Assembly (NCBI GenBank): GCA_038735125.1
Contig: JAVYNU010000001.1
Coordinates: 1-64,000, forward strand
Source: Ignisphaera sp.
GTDB lineage: Archaea; Thermoproteota; Thermoprotei_A; Sulfolobales; Ignisphaeraceae
Direction of reading: 5' to 3'
DNA length: 64,000 nt
The notes beneath the pieces were generated by a model that saw nothing but the letters and a program-made list of their open reading frames with translations, was not told where the DNA came from and did no database searches. A program made the translations under genes and the position numbers. This document shows, one piece after another, positions 45,003-54,228 of this stretch. Position 1 is the stretch's first letter, and each line of letters begins with the position of its first letter.

Positions 45003-45958
45003 GTCTATTGAGTGTAGAGAACCTCTACGTTTACTTCCCCATTAAGAGAGGTTTATTTGGTCGTGTAGTAGGCTATGTGAAAGCTGTTGATGGGGTCTCC
45101 TTCTCCGTAGGGTGGAATGAAAGCACGGCTCTTGTAGGTGAAACAGGCTCTGGGAAGTCTACTATACTGCGGGTTATACTAAAGCTTGAGAAGCCAACTG
45201 GTGGTAGAGTTCTTTTTGAGGGTAAAGACATATTTGCTCTCTCCAATACTGAGGAGTCATGGTATCGTAGAAATGTTCAAGCGGTTTTCCAAAACCCCCT
45301 TCAGTCGTTTAACCCAAGGATGAAAATCTATGATATTCTAGCAGAGCCTTTGAAGAAACACCTGGGACTTAATAATAACGAGATTAAAGAACGCATTAAT
45401 GAGCTGCTGGAACTCGTTGGCTTGCCCCCAGCTATTTTAAATCAGTATCCAGCAGGTCTAAGTGGTGGACAAGCTCAGCGTGTCGCCATAGCAAGAGCTG
45501 TTTCACTGAATCCAAGGCTAATACTACTAGATGAGCCTACTTCAGCTCTCGATGTTTCTATACAGGCACAAATACTTAATTTACTACAGGAGCTAAGTAG
45601 CAAAGTTAATGTAACATATCTTCTTGTAACCCATGACTTGTCTATAGTGGGCTACCTCGTTAAGAAGGTGGTTGTCCTCTACCGTGGTAATGTAATGGAG
45701 GTTGGAAGCACAGGAGAAATCTTCAGTAAACCATTGCATCCCTATACTCAAGCATTAATTGCTTCAATACCAGACCCCTTTTCAGGATCCATGGATTCTA
45801 TTAGCAAAAATCTCCTTAGAGAGGAGGAATTTTATAGAGATGTTGCAGGGTGTAAACTAGCACACAGATGCCCCTATTCGAGTAGACTATGCTTTGAGAA
45901 AAGACCTCCACTACTTAGTAAACAAGGCAGGCTTGTAGCATGCTGGCTCTATTCATAG
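44999..45958 (+). CDS. Dpp/Opp ABC ATPase, DppF type
   Basis: 319 aa. Walker A GETGSGKST, LSGGQAQRVAIARAV, LILLDEPTSALDV, and the C-terminal CKLAHRCPYSSRLCFEKRPP cysteines. Last gene of the importer operon. The unit is complete: binding protein, two permeases and two ATPases. Confidence 0.95.
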   Translation: MSLLSVENLYVYFPIKRGLFGRVVGYVKAVDGVSFSVGWNESTALVGETGSGKSTILRVILKLEKPTGGRVLFEGKDIFALSNTEESWYRRNVQAVFQNPLQSFNPRMKIYDILAEPLKKHLGLNNNEIKERINELLELVGLPPAILNQYPAGLSGGQAQRVAIARAVSLNPRLILLDEPTSALDVSIQAQILNLLQELSSKVNVTYLLVTHDLSIVGYLVKKVVVLYRGNVMEVGSTGEIFSKPLHPYTQALIASIPDPFSGSMDSISKNLLREEEFYRDVAGCKLAHRCPYSSRLCFEKRPPLLSKQGRLVACWLYS

Positions 45959-46142
45959 ATTGTGTGCTGAAAATATAGCGCTGATCATCTATAACCCTAA
46001 CTCTTAGGTAGTTAGGATGTGAATTCACATATGCTGAGGCTCTTAATAATAAACCTTGCAGGTGTAGAGAGATCTCTACCACTTGGTTAAATCTGTTAAA
46101 TCTTAAATTGGATGCTAAGCTATATGTGTATTGGTAGAGGTT

Positions 46143-46436
46143 ATGAGCTTGGTTGTAGAGACCAAGGTTGGCAGGAAGAGGGTAGTTGTTATACCTAAGG
46201 CTATTGCTGAGGCTGTGAAGATTGGTGAGGATCAGAGGATTAGAATCATGGTTATGGGGGATAGAATTGTGATAGAGCCTGTGAGAGATGCTGCGTGGCT
46301 TGCTCTCTACGGTAAGAAGATAGATAGGATACTGTCCGAAGAGGTCGGGAGGAGAACCTCCATGAGCAAGAAAAGCTCTCGAGCTAGCAACAAGATACTA
46401 CTCCCCAATGCCATCAGGACCTGTCATACCTATTAG
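46143..46436 (+). pseudogene. AbrB-type antitoxin with frameshifted C-terminus
   Basis: From ATG 46143 an AbrB/SpoVT domain (VVETKVGRKRVVVIPKAIAE, then MVMGDRIVIEPVRDAAW) is intact. Near 46348 the frame changes: the next frame reads EENLHEQEKLSS and a stop, the ending expected for this antitoxin family, while the open frame continues as unrelated sequence to 46436. The toxin-binding tail is therefore lost. DNA binding might remain. Confidence 0.65.
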
Positions 46437-46450
46437 ACTACATCGAGTAA

Positions 46451-46620
46451 ATGTTGATAGATGTGTCAAGAGTTTTGATCGTGTATTGTTGAAGTATATG
46501 AGAAGTGTTGTTTTAACTATGCATTAGCTTTCTAGTCTTGGCAGGCATTCCCACTTCTATGACAGAATTGGTCAAAGCGAACTAGCCTCACTTGTAATTG
46601 AACATGGGTGGCAGCCCCCG
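46451..46620 (+). pseudogene. Debris of the partner VapC toxin
   Basis: ATG 46451 opens MLIDVSRVLIVYC and then stops; intact PIN toxins begin in the same way (MLIDTS-type). The following ~100 bp hold short protein-like pieces in changing frames. It lies where the toxin of the frameshifted antitoxin should be. Confidence 0.5.
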
Positions 46621-46623
46621 GGT

Positions 46624-47040
46624 CTAAGGGTATGTTGCTACACCATGTCTTGTTGCCACTCTGTTTAGTTTTTCATCGAATGATACAAGCCTTGCTCGCA
46701 TGGATTTGGTCAGCTGCACGTAAAGAGCGTCGTATACTGTGATGTTCTCCTCTAGTGCGAGTTTAAATGCCTGTTCAGCTACCTCCTTCGAGGAATAAAC
46801 CCTTAGCTTTGACCACAGGTTTAAGAGGTCCTCTACGCTACTAACAGCTTCTTCGCGACTTAGATCACCCACCTTTAGGCAATGTTTCCATATGGCGTTT
46901 AAGGCTTCAGGAAGAGCAATGTCTATTGTTGCTAATACCTTCCCTCTATTAACCCATAAACGCGTTAATCTGCGCGCCTCCCCAGAGCCTTCTTATTCAA
47001 GCACAAGTTTTACTATAAACGGTGAGTCCAGCACTATCAT
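46624..47040 (-). pseudogene. vapC: VapC toxin gene with one in-frame TAA
   Basis: The frame runs from ATG 47040 to 46624 (139 codons), broken only by TAA at 46993-46995, codon 16. It reads MIVLDSPFIVKLVLE, stop, then EGSGEARRLTRLWVNRGKVL and NITVYDALYVQLTKSMRARL. PIN acidic positions D5, E (ALPEALNAIWKH) and D (VYDALYV) are all recognisable. A fresh nonsense mutation of an otherwise complete toxin. A shorter protein from an internal start would lack the catalytic N-terminus. Confidence 0.85.
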
Positions 47041-47255
47041 CTCTCCTCTCTAGACTCCCTGATTAGCATTGCAGAATCTACTCTAGTCTTTCTTCTTTCT
47101 ATATTCTTCTCAATGCTATTGAGTAGCTCTAGAAGTTCAAGTGCTTTAATACGCTCTTCAATGAACTCCATAATCTCCTTACTCCAATCAACCCGATACC
47201 TCTTCATCTTCTCCTTAAGCTCTTTCGAACCCCTTACTGATACTACGTCAGATAG
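47037..47255 (-). pseudogene. vapB: VapB antitoxin that has lost its start codon
   Basis: Upstream of and overlapping the broken vapC (ATGA junction), a 72-codon frame reads LSDVVSVRGSKELKEKMKRY then DWSKEIMEFIEERIKALELL. Intact relatives start MSxVVSVRVPKELKEKM; here the start position is CTA and no ATG, GTG or TTG opens the frame in a suitable place. Toxin and antitoxin are thus both damaged. Confidence 0.75.
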
Positions 47256-47395
47256 TGTGTATACACCATGTAAAACCTAGCTTATACAAGTTTTTAAATA
47301 TTCACAGGCGATGACGCCTATCCCAAGAGAAAATCAATTGCAAGCACATTATCAAACCAACATGAATTCCTTGCCATCAGTTGATGGGAGGGTTG

Positions 47396-47470
47396 TGCGG
47401 CGGCCGGGATTTGAACCCGGGATCTCCGGCTTAGGAGGCCGGCGCTCTGTCCTGGCTGAGCTACGGGCCC
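47396..47470 (-). tRNA. tRNA-Arg(CCU) with a non-pairing acceptor stem
   Basis: On the minus strand the 5' acceptor GGGCCCG, D-arm GCTC/GAGC, anticodon arm CCGGC-CTCCTAA-GCCGG (anticodon CCU) and T-arm CCGGG-TTCAAAT-CCCGG are perfect. The 3' acceptor is CCGCCGC plus A and leaves three of seven pairs mismatched (2-71, 4-69, 6-67). No intron is needed and no CCA is encoded. Possibly a tRNA gene whose 3' end was replaced. Sits between decayed VapBC modules and endonuclease IV. Confidence 0.8.
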
Positions 47471-47489
47471 ATCTGTGTATGTGTTTCGT

Positions 47490-48341
47490 CTAGGTTTTTA
47501 TTTTTTCATAGGCTTGTTTGAAGAGTGTTGCATCTTCTTCTAGGTTTGGTGATTCACTTATTACAACTCCTCTAACATTGTATTCCTTTAATGTTTTTGC
47601 AAGGTCTTGGTAGTTGAAGTCTGATTCTCTTAGGTTTAGATGTTTTATCTCTCCCTTTTCCCCGTATTCTATTCCACTTATGTGTATATGCATGTTTTGG
47701 AGGGCCTCTTTCCCAAGTCTCTGCTCGATTGTGTTTAGAACCTCTTTGAATTCCTCGTATGTGTTGTATCTCCCATTTGTTCTTGCATGCAAGTGCGCAA
47801 AGTCTATGCAGGGTAGCACCAGGTCTCCAATTTCTTCGGCTAGCCTCACAACCTCTTCTAGAGACCCTATCTCTGCTACACCCCCCATTAGCTCTGGTCT
47901 TAGCCAAATATCTATACCCTCGTCTCTAAGGGTCTTAACAATTCTTTTCAGAGCCTCTCTAACATTTCTATAGGCTTCTTCGCTTGGCGACGAACCATAG
48001 TAGCCACTATGGAATACAACACTCCATGCACCAGCCTTGAAACCCACTCTAGCACTCTCCAAAACCCTGTTTATACTCGCCTCAACCTTTTGAGCCTCAC
48101 TAGAGTTTAGATTTATGTAGTATGGTGCATGAACAGTTAGAAGAACCCCAAGGCTAGAGGCGAGCTCCCTAACCTCAGCAGCCATTTCATCACCCATTCT
48201 AACACCCCTAACAAACTCTATCTCCATAGCGTCTAAGCCAAGCTCCCAAACCCTCCTAACACCATTAGGCGTAGACTTCCTAGGAGTCGAATTGGGTATA
48301 CCAGCAGTACCAAAATAGAGCTTCGCAACCTGAATAGGCAT
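47490..48341 (-). CDS. nfo: Endonuclease IV-type AP endonuclease
   Basis: 283 aa TIM-barrel protein from ATG 48341 (MPIQVAKLYFGTAGIP). Features: GLDAMEIEFVRGV, LTVHAPYYINLNS, VFHSGYYGSSPSEEAY, LPCIDFAHLHARTNG and VVISESPNLEEDA carry the His/Glu/Asp metal ligands of the Nfo family. It cuts DNA at abasic sites in base-excision repair. Its 3' end lies 19 bp from the tRNA-Arg gene. Confidence 0.88.
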   Translation of the reverse strand: MPIQVAKLYFGTAGIPNSTPRKSTPNGVRRVWELGLDAMEIEFVRGVRMGDEMAAEVRELASSLGVLLTVHAPYYINLNSSEAQKVEASINRVLESARVGFKAGAWSVVFHSGYYGSSPSEEAYRNVREALKRIVKTLRDEGIDIWLRPELMGGVAEIGSLEEVVRLAEEIGDLVLPCIDFAHLHARTNGRYNTYEEFKEVLNTIEQRLGKEALQNMHIHISGIEYGEKGEIKHLNLRESDFNYQDLAKTLKEYNVRGVVISESPNLEEDATLFKQAYEKIKT

Positions 48342-48359
48342 AAAACCACCACACAACAA

Positions 48360-48728
48360 ACAACTATACGTAAAACACTATATAAAAACTATACAACCCT
48401 GAAAAACAGTACAACACATAAGAAAATGCTATGAAGAGAAACAAACCAAAACTTTGCTAATCTAACTACAAATTGTTGACTTGATAACAGAATCTAGAAT
48501 TCTTTAGCTACTGCAGCTGTTTGGCAATATCTTTGGCTGTGAGACTATGATACCTATGGGCCATAAAAAACCATCTAAGTACCCATATATCAGTAGCACC
48601 TATATAAGAGATGTTGGAGCCGATAGCTTTGGCTCACAAGCTGTGGAGCTGTAGGTGAGCTGGGGGAAGCAGATGAGATAACTCTATGTCCGTAGCCAAA
48701 TGGGCACGGGCAACCACTTTAGCAATTT
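48360..48728. other. Intergenic, no feature seen
   Basis: About 370 bp, AT-rich at the left and more GC-rich near 48600-48700. I see no gene, RNA or repeat. Confidence 0.4.
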
Positions 48729-51497
48729 CTATGAAGACACAGTTATTTTTATGGGGTGGTAGACGCAGACCCCTTCTCCGCCTGGCTGTGTGCAGTACTG
48801 TAGAAGCATGTACACAGTTCCAGACTGTCCAGCTGCTGTGAAGTATCCTGAGAAGCTGATGTTGCCTCTTGTGCTTGGGGCTATCCTCACCCAGTCAGTT
48901 GATGCTGTTGTTGGAGCCCCGCCAACAATTCTGATTGGCTGGCTGGTGTAGGTCGAGTTGCGTATCGTGATGTTTGCTGTTAGATATGCAGAGCCGGTGT
49001 AGCTAGATAGCAGAAGCCTGGCGTAGTATGGCTTGGAGTCGCTGTTGTATATGGACGAGACTATAAAGCCTGTTATACTTGCTGAAGAGCTCGATATTGT
49101 TGCTGAGACAGCTACGCTGGTGTAGTTTGCTCCCGGAGACCATGAGAGAGTGCCTGTCAACAAGCTGTATGTGTCGCCGCCAAGTATAGCATCTCCAGAG
49201 GTGTAGACGAGGCATGGCGTTCCATCGGGAAACCTCACTACAATCCTACCATCGGTGCCGGTGCCAACCACAGCGTCTGTGACAACATTGAATGTAACAG
49301 TGCCACTAGCAGATGTGACAGAACCCACTAGGTTTCCAAGGTTATCCCACAACCCAACACTATAGCCCACAGGAACATTCTGAATGGCTATAGTCCTGGG
49401 GTCTGATGTAGAAACTATGAAGTCGTCGTAGATGACGTCTACGTACAGCAGGTTAGACGCGTAGCTCCCTAGACCAACGTAGATGGGCTGAAAAGTAGAG
49501 TCTGAGAAGCGCAGTTGAGAGACTAGGTTTCCGCTGGCATCGTATAAATACGCAGTTACGTAATTGACTCCCCCGCTTCTAGTGTAGTTGATGTAGAGGG
49601 CGTACCAGGCATTGTTTGCGTAGCCTCTAATCTGCGAGCTACTGATAGTAACCCACGAAGCCCCAGAGTTTCTCAGAGCGGTGAGGTAGCCACTCGTGTT
49701 TACTACTATCGCATAGAATCTGCTCTTGCTCGAATCTATCAAGAGAATCGAGCCCCAGCCAATCCCATTCCTATTGTTAATCTTCGTGGAGAGCCACAAG
49801 CTGTTATAGGAGCTCAGATCTTCATTCAGGTAGAGTGCTGTGAAACCTGGGAAGCCGAACTTTAGATACCCGTAATCATTATACGTACCGCTTCTCTCCA
49901 TGATGATAGTGTAAGTGTTGTAAGGGAAGGTGAAGTTCGATATGACCTGGTTATCGGTTGTTCTGAGGAGTACGTAGAATACATCGAAGTACAGAGACTG
50001 TCTAGTCCAGTAATCAGTTAGTACGTAGGAGAAAGTCACGTAAGGACCATAGCCTTGCAGGACTGTTGTATTAGTGATATCGAAAGATCTTGTGCCAGAT
50101 GTTGGCATGTACACCGTGTATAGCCTGTAGTAGATTTCATTGTATTTCTGCCACGGTGGTGCCCAGTCATTGTATGTGGCGAAGTAAGTATCATTTCTTC
50201 TGTCAATAGGTTTATTCACTATACCTATGAAACCAACTATTCTATTAGAAAACGTGTAGTATACATTGAATCTGTTTCTAATTACCGTTTCATTAATTAA
50301 TTCAATAGGCATAATCATCATTAAATAACCATCTCCAAGTGACGAAGTTCCAGCCGTGTAGCTATCAATCCTGATAGCGTTAGTAGCCTGGGGGATGAAC
50401 CTAACATCAGGGTTCCAGTTAGAGTTCGAGTACGTTTTTTGCTCTCTCACCTGCCACAGCAGGGGGAACCCCCTTAAGCCCCTCCCTTTATAACCGTAGT
50501 TTACAAGCCCCCAGTATCCCCCGGGCCCTATGAACCCCCTTGCTCCGAGAGAGCCGTTGATTATTGCCCAGTTGCTGGGCAGAGCCTCGAAGTCTGTATA
50601 ATATATCGCCCCTCTACCTATTCTCGTCAGCGCTATGCAGTATGTTGCTGGGGGCTGCTGGAATTTTATAGGCGGTGTCACAGTCGCTGTGGATAGTTGC
50701 ATTGGGCTGTAGACGAATGTGCCTGCAGATGCAACTGCTAAAATCAGTATCAGAGCTACTGCTATTGGTGTCTGTGTTGTGAGCAGCTTCTTTACACTCT
50801 TTATCTTAGTCCACACCCTTTTCTCTACTGCTGTCGCTGGCTCAACATATTTTCCATACAGGTATATTGTCCAGACTATTGCGGCTAGCGATAGTGCTAC
50901 GGCTACTGTTAGGGGTATTAGCAGTGTGTATGGTGTTTCGAAGACCATTCTATACGCCACTGTTTTCAGTGTCTCTATCCCCGGATACTCTATGATTCCA
51001 GCCGTTGTTGCGAGCCTTATGGTGTTGCCGTTTCTGGCTATTGTGAGTATTGTTGATGCGTCTGCTGAGAACGCTTGTGTGAGATATCTTAGGACGCCGG
51101 ACACTATTTCGAGTGATAGGGAGACTCCGTAGGCTAGTGCAGATGCTGTCACATACCTCCTCTTATATACTAGTGCTGTGGATGCTGCCGACATTGCCAG
51201 AAGCGCAAATGCGTACACCACTGTTGCTAGGGAAACTGTTTTGACAGCGTCTATATTCGGCATGTAGATGCCGTTCCCATTGAGGGTATTGGTCATTGAG
51301 TAGCCTGTGAGCGATATGTAGCCCCTTACAAAGCCCTCGACAAACATCTGCGGGTAGAGAAGAGCCACTAGATACAGTATAGCGGTTAATGCGTTTGCAA
51401 GCCCAGCCAAGGCTATGACTGCTCTCATCCTTTTGGAGACGAACCTCCCCAGAACAGCGTCTAGGTCTATCCGTATCTCACTGTCAGCACTTGCCAC
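48729..51497 (-). CDS. Large membrane/surface protein with beta-rich ectodomain
   Basis: 922 aa. Residues 1-270 hold four to five membrane helices (IALAGLANALTAILYLVALL, ATVVYAFALLAMSAASTALV, LLIPLTVAVALSLAAIVWTI and IAVALILILAVASAGTFVY). The remaining ~640 residues are extracellular and rich in Y, N, S and T, with lectin-like or DUF2341-like segments (GRGLRGFPLLWQVREQKTYS, KFGFPGFTALYLNEDLSSYN). The transition VASAGTFVYSPMQLSTATV echoes the TasA-like gene upstream. It overlaps the signal peptidase gene by 31 bp and is probably a surface adhesin exported with that module. Confidence 0.8.
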   Translation of the reverse strand: MASADSEIRIDLDAVLGRFVSKRMRAVIALAGLANALTAILYLVALLYPQMFVEGFVRGYISLTGYSMTNTLNGNGIYMPNIDAVKTVSLATVVYAFALLAMSAASTALVYKRRYVTASALAYGVSLSLEIVSGVLRYLTQAFSADASTILTIARNGNTIRLATTAGIIEYPGIETLKTVAYRMVFETPYTLLIPLTVAVALSLAAIVWTIYLYGKYVEPATAVEKRVWTKIKSVKKLLTTQTPIAVALILILAVASAGTFVYSPMQLSTATVTPPIKFQQPPATYCIALTRIGRGAIYYTDFEALPSNWAIINGSLGARGFIGPGGYWGLVNYGYKGRGLRGFPLLWQVREQKTYSNSNWNPDVRFIPQATNAIRIDSYTAGTSSLGDGYLMMIMPIELINETVIRNRFNVYYTFSNRIVGFIGIVNKPIDRRNDTYFATYNDWAPPWQKYNEIYYRLYTVYMPTSGTRSFDITNTTVLQGYGPYVTFSYVLTDYWTRQSLYFDVFYVLLRTTDNQVISNFTFPYNTYTIIMERSGTYNDYGYLKFGFPGFTALYLNEDLSSYNSLWLSTKINNRNGIGWGSILLIDSSKSRFYAIVVNTSGYLTALRNSGASWVTISSSQIRGYANNAWYALYINYTRSGGVNYVTAYLYDASGNLVSQLRFSDSTFQPIYVGLGSYASNLLYVDVIYDDFIVSTSDPRTIAIQNVPVGYSVGLWDNLGNLVGSVTSASGTVTFNVVTDAVVGTGTDGRIVVRFPDGTPCLVYTSGDAILGGDTYSLLTGTLSWSPGANYTSVAVSATISSSSASITGFIVSSIYNSDSKPYYARLLLSSYTGSAYLTANITIRNSTYTSQPIRIVGGAPTTASTDWVRIAPSTRGNISFSGYFTAAGQSGTVYMLLQYCTQPGGEGVCVYHPIKITVSS

Positions 51498-52600
51498 CTC
51501 CTCTCACCCCACACAAGATACTCTACACGGGCATAGACAAACCTGCTGCCCTCTGGGGGCTCTACATAGACTGTCTCAAAGCTGTTTACAACAGCAGATG
51601 TGTTTGCATATCTCCAGTTCCCGCCAACCCCATAGGCATACTGGAAGGATATGTTGAATTTCATCGGAAAGCAGTTTGGGTTGTATATTGCTAGAGAGCC
51701 GTTTACAGCTCTAAGAATTGGGCTGTCGCCGTATACCCTGATTCTGTAGCTTCCGTAGAGCCTGCCAACGTTATTTAGCGTTGCTATAACAGATGCGTTC
51801 AGGTTGCCACTTCCCTCAAAAACCTCTTCAACCATTTTTGGAGGTGGATAGCCTATCACATGGGTTGAGTTGTATACTGTCTGCACCAAAACGCCGTCTA
51901 CATACATAGACGCATCTGATATAGCGAAGTCTCCTGTGTACTTAATGGCTACGGTACAGCTCTTGGAGTCGAAGTCTGCGCTAGACAGGTATAGGGCTGG
52001 CGGATAGAGCCTTGTGTAGCTTGGGGCTGGCTGGGCAAGTCCGTAGACAAGCATTATAAACAGTATTATCGTTGCGTAGGTCAGGGCAGAGCTGATCCCA
52101 ACAACCCTTGTCCTAGCTATAGATGCTACTGCAAAGCCTGTTGAGAACAGGAACAGCGGCAACCAGACAAGGCGTGGGATGGTGGCAACAACAACGCCCC
52201 TAACCTGGTTGGGGGAGACAGGCGGGTCTGCAGCAGGGTTGGCATCGCCCTTGGTTATAACACACCTGCTCTCGGGGCAGAAGCCTATTACCCTGTGGAC
52301 AACGCAGAAGCTTGGGTTGATGCAGTAGACAACGACATCGCCTTTGGAGAAGCTTCCTCGGACAGAGACAACCAAGTCCCACCTGTGTATAGAGGGCTCC
52401 ATACTACCAGAATAGACTATGAAGCTCCCAAACAGGTTCAGAATGTTTGCCCTAGACAAGAAGGCGAATAGAAACAGGGCAAAGAAGATAACTATAATGG
52501 CATTGGATATGTGGGAGAGGGTAGGGATAACCTTTCTATAAAAAAACCTTTTGTTTTTATAGGGTTCACATCGACCACCTGCTCTATGGCGGCGTCTCAT
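51467..52600 (-). CDS. ER-type (SipW-like) signal peptidase I
   Basis: 377 aa, S26B family. N-terminal helix AIIVIFFALFLFAFLSR; catalytic Ser66 in VYSGSMEPSI, His102 in VVHRVIGF, and Asp119/Asp125 in TKGDANPAADPP, so a Ser-His-Asp enzyme. Two further helices and a ~170-residue outer beta domain follow, longer than housekeeping signal peptidases. It sits between a TasA-like protein gene and the large surface protein, the arrangement of bacterial sipW-tasA and archaeal bundling-pilus loci. Confidence 0.88.
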   Translation of the reverse strand: MRRRHRAGGRCEPYKNKRFFYRKVIPTLSHISNAIIVIFFALFLFAFLSRANILNLFGSFIVYSGSMEPSIHRWDLVVSVRGSFSKGDVVVYCINPSFCVVHRVIGFCPESRCVITKGDANPAADPPVSPNQVRGVVVATIPRLVWLPLFLFSTGFAVASIARTRVVGISSALTYATIILFIMLVYGLAQPAPSYTRLYPPALYLSSADFDSKSCTVAIKYTGDFAISDASMYVDGVLVQTVYNSTHVIGYPPPKMVEEVFEGSGNLNASVIATLNNVGRLYGSYRIRVYGDSPILRAVNGSLAIYNPNCFPMKFNISFQYAYGVGGNWRYANTSAVVNSFETVYVEPPEGSRFVYARVEYLVWGERRWQVLTVRYG

Positions 52601-53171
52601 CAGATGGTGTGTAGACTATGTGCATGCTGAAGGTAGCTGAAGTACCTGTTATCTTGGTGCCCTCCGGTATGTAGACCAAGAAGTCGATTTCCCAGTGTTT
52701 GCCGCCTCCAAGCGTGCCAAGCAGTATTGGGGTGTCTGTGCTCTGTGACAATAAATCAACTGAACTAATATTTGCTGTTTTCAGTTCCGCACCCCCTGGT
52801 ATTAAGTTTCTGGTTGCGTTGACAATTAGATACACTTAGGGCCTGTGGGCAAGGTATTTGTCACTTGGTCTAGAACAAGCCAGACGTTGTATACCCTGGT
52901 ATCGGTGTTCGATATTCTAATGACATCCTTATAATATGTTGTGTGGTATGTTGGGTGGATTGTTATGGTGGCACTTGTGCTGTTTTGTTCAACAGTAACA
53001 GAGATGGTGTTTGCTCCTAGGTCTGGCTGATTAGCATTGGTGCCGGCTGCAAAGACTAGTGGTGGTGATACTGGTTGTACTGTTAGCTGTAGTGGGTAGT
53101 AGGCGAAGACGCTGGCCGCTATGAATGCCGCTGCCAATAGTATTGTTGTTGCTAGTAACAGGTTTGTTCAT
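52584..53171 (-). pseudogene. TasA/camelysin-like filament protein, two frameshifts
   Basis: Joined frames give a secreted protein of about 195 aa. ATG 53171 with GGTG upstream opens MNK; after one extra C the frame continues LLLATTILLAAAFIAASVFA, a good signal peptide. The mature part has IRISNTDTRVYNVWLVLDQV. Near 52833 one base is missing and the frame changes again to VYLIVNATRNLIPGGAELKT and FLVYIPEGTKITGTS, ending at 52584. A beta-sandwich next to a SipW-like peptidase fits TasA/AbpA-type fibre proteins. Two indels mean a pseudogene or sequence errors. Confidence 0.68.
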
Positions 53172-53357
53172 ATGCTTCACCTTTTCTTCATTAGTCTTTA
53201 TATACAGTCAGACTTTATAAATCTTTCCTATATAACTATATACGGTATGTATAAACATAGAGGCTTTGCTAACCATGACGACTTTGAGTAGGCAAACGCT
53301 TTTAAGCTTTCTTGGCTTATATAGCTTAACCCCAGTAGTGTTAGTCATTGCCTAGGT

Positions 53358-54071
53358 GTGTTTGTTTTGAGCGATGCTGTTTGGCTTGCTGATGTGTTGG
53401 CTGGTGTTAAGGGTGAGTTAGAGCCTGTTTGCTCTAGGTATGCTATTTCTGGTGTTTGTGGCGCTGTTTTGGAGGGTGTTGCTGAGGTTTTCCCTACTTG
53501 GTTTAGTGGTAGGAGGAAGAGTGTTGTGGCAGCTGTTATACTCTATCTATCGCTTTTGATAGCGAGGGGCGTTAGAAAGGGGTTTTTGAAGGATTCTCTA
53601 GATCTTTTGAAGGCTTCTAAGCCTGCTGTTATAGATGCTTTCTCTAGGATTGCTTTCGTCGATTGGGATTCGGGGGTTCTGTATCTAGACCAGAAACTGT
53701 TTAATGCTTTAGCTAAGAAGATCAAGCTTCAAAAGCATGTGAAGCCCTATAGCTTTAGGGAGGTTGTTAGAAATAGGGTTGTGAAGGTCTACCCGGGTAT
53801 TTACAGCTATCTAGACTTCTTGTGCACGAAGCTCTCTGGGAAAGACTTTTTAAAGACGCTTTTAGAAGAGCCTGCAACTGCTAGGAAGGTGCTTCTAGAG
53901 GTGTCTGTAGAATGGCGAGTTGTGGAGGGGGTTGCCGAAAAGATTATGGAGACTATCGCAGAGCTTCTAGGGGTTGGAGAAAAACCTCAGAAGCTTGCAC
54001 AGCTTCTGTTTGAGAATCCTGAAGAGCTTGGCAAAGTCTTTAAGAATCTTCTGGCAAAGTCTTCGAGATGA
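53358..54071 (+). CDS. Hypothetical helical protein
   Basis: 237 aa, mainly helical with one modest hydrophobic stretch (VVAAVILYLSLLIARGV near 55-72). The middle part is basic (KKIKLQKHVKPYSFREVVRN). Frame and codon use look genuine. Divergent from the surface-protein module and upstream of the KaiC-like gene. No family recognised. Confidence 0.75.
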   Translation: MFVLSDAVWLADVLAGVKGELEPVCSRYAISGVCGAVLEGVAEVFPTWFSGRRKSVVAAVILYLSLLIARGVRKGFLKDSLDLLKASKPAVIDAFSRIAFVDWDSGVLYLDQKLFNALAKKIKLQKHVKPYSFREVVRNRVVKVYPGIYSYLDFLCTKLSGKDFLKTLLEEPATARKVLLEVSVEWRVVEGVAEKIMETIAELLGVGEKPQKLAQLLFENPEELGKVFKNLLAKSSR

Positions 54072-54228
54072 TTTTAGGTAATAATACCCTGTTGTTTTCT
54101 GCAATAGCTTAACAGCATAACATGAATTGACCTATCTTAAAATGTGTTATAAACAGGTATTTACAGCCGACTATAATGTTTATAAAGAGTGGTGTGCAGA
54201 ATGCACTTAGCCTAGTTTTGGAGGTTAT

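Noticed and set aside
47311-47493. Plus-strand 60-codon frame over the tRNA
   Set aside because: It contains RRPGFEPGISGLGGRR, the usual translation of an antisense tRNA gene.
51415-51694. Plus-strand frames opposite the signal peptidase
   Set aside because: Shadow of a gene with an intact Ser-His-Asp motif and membrane helices.
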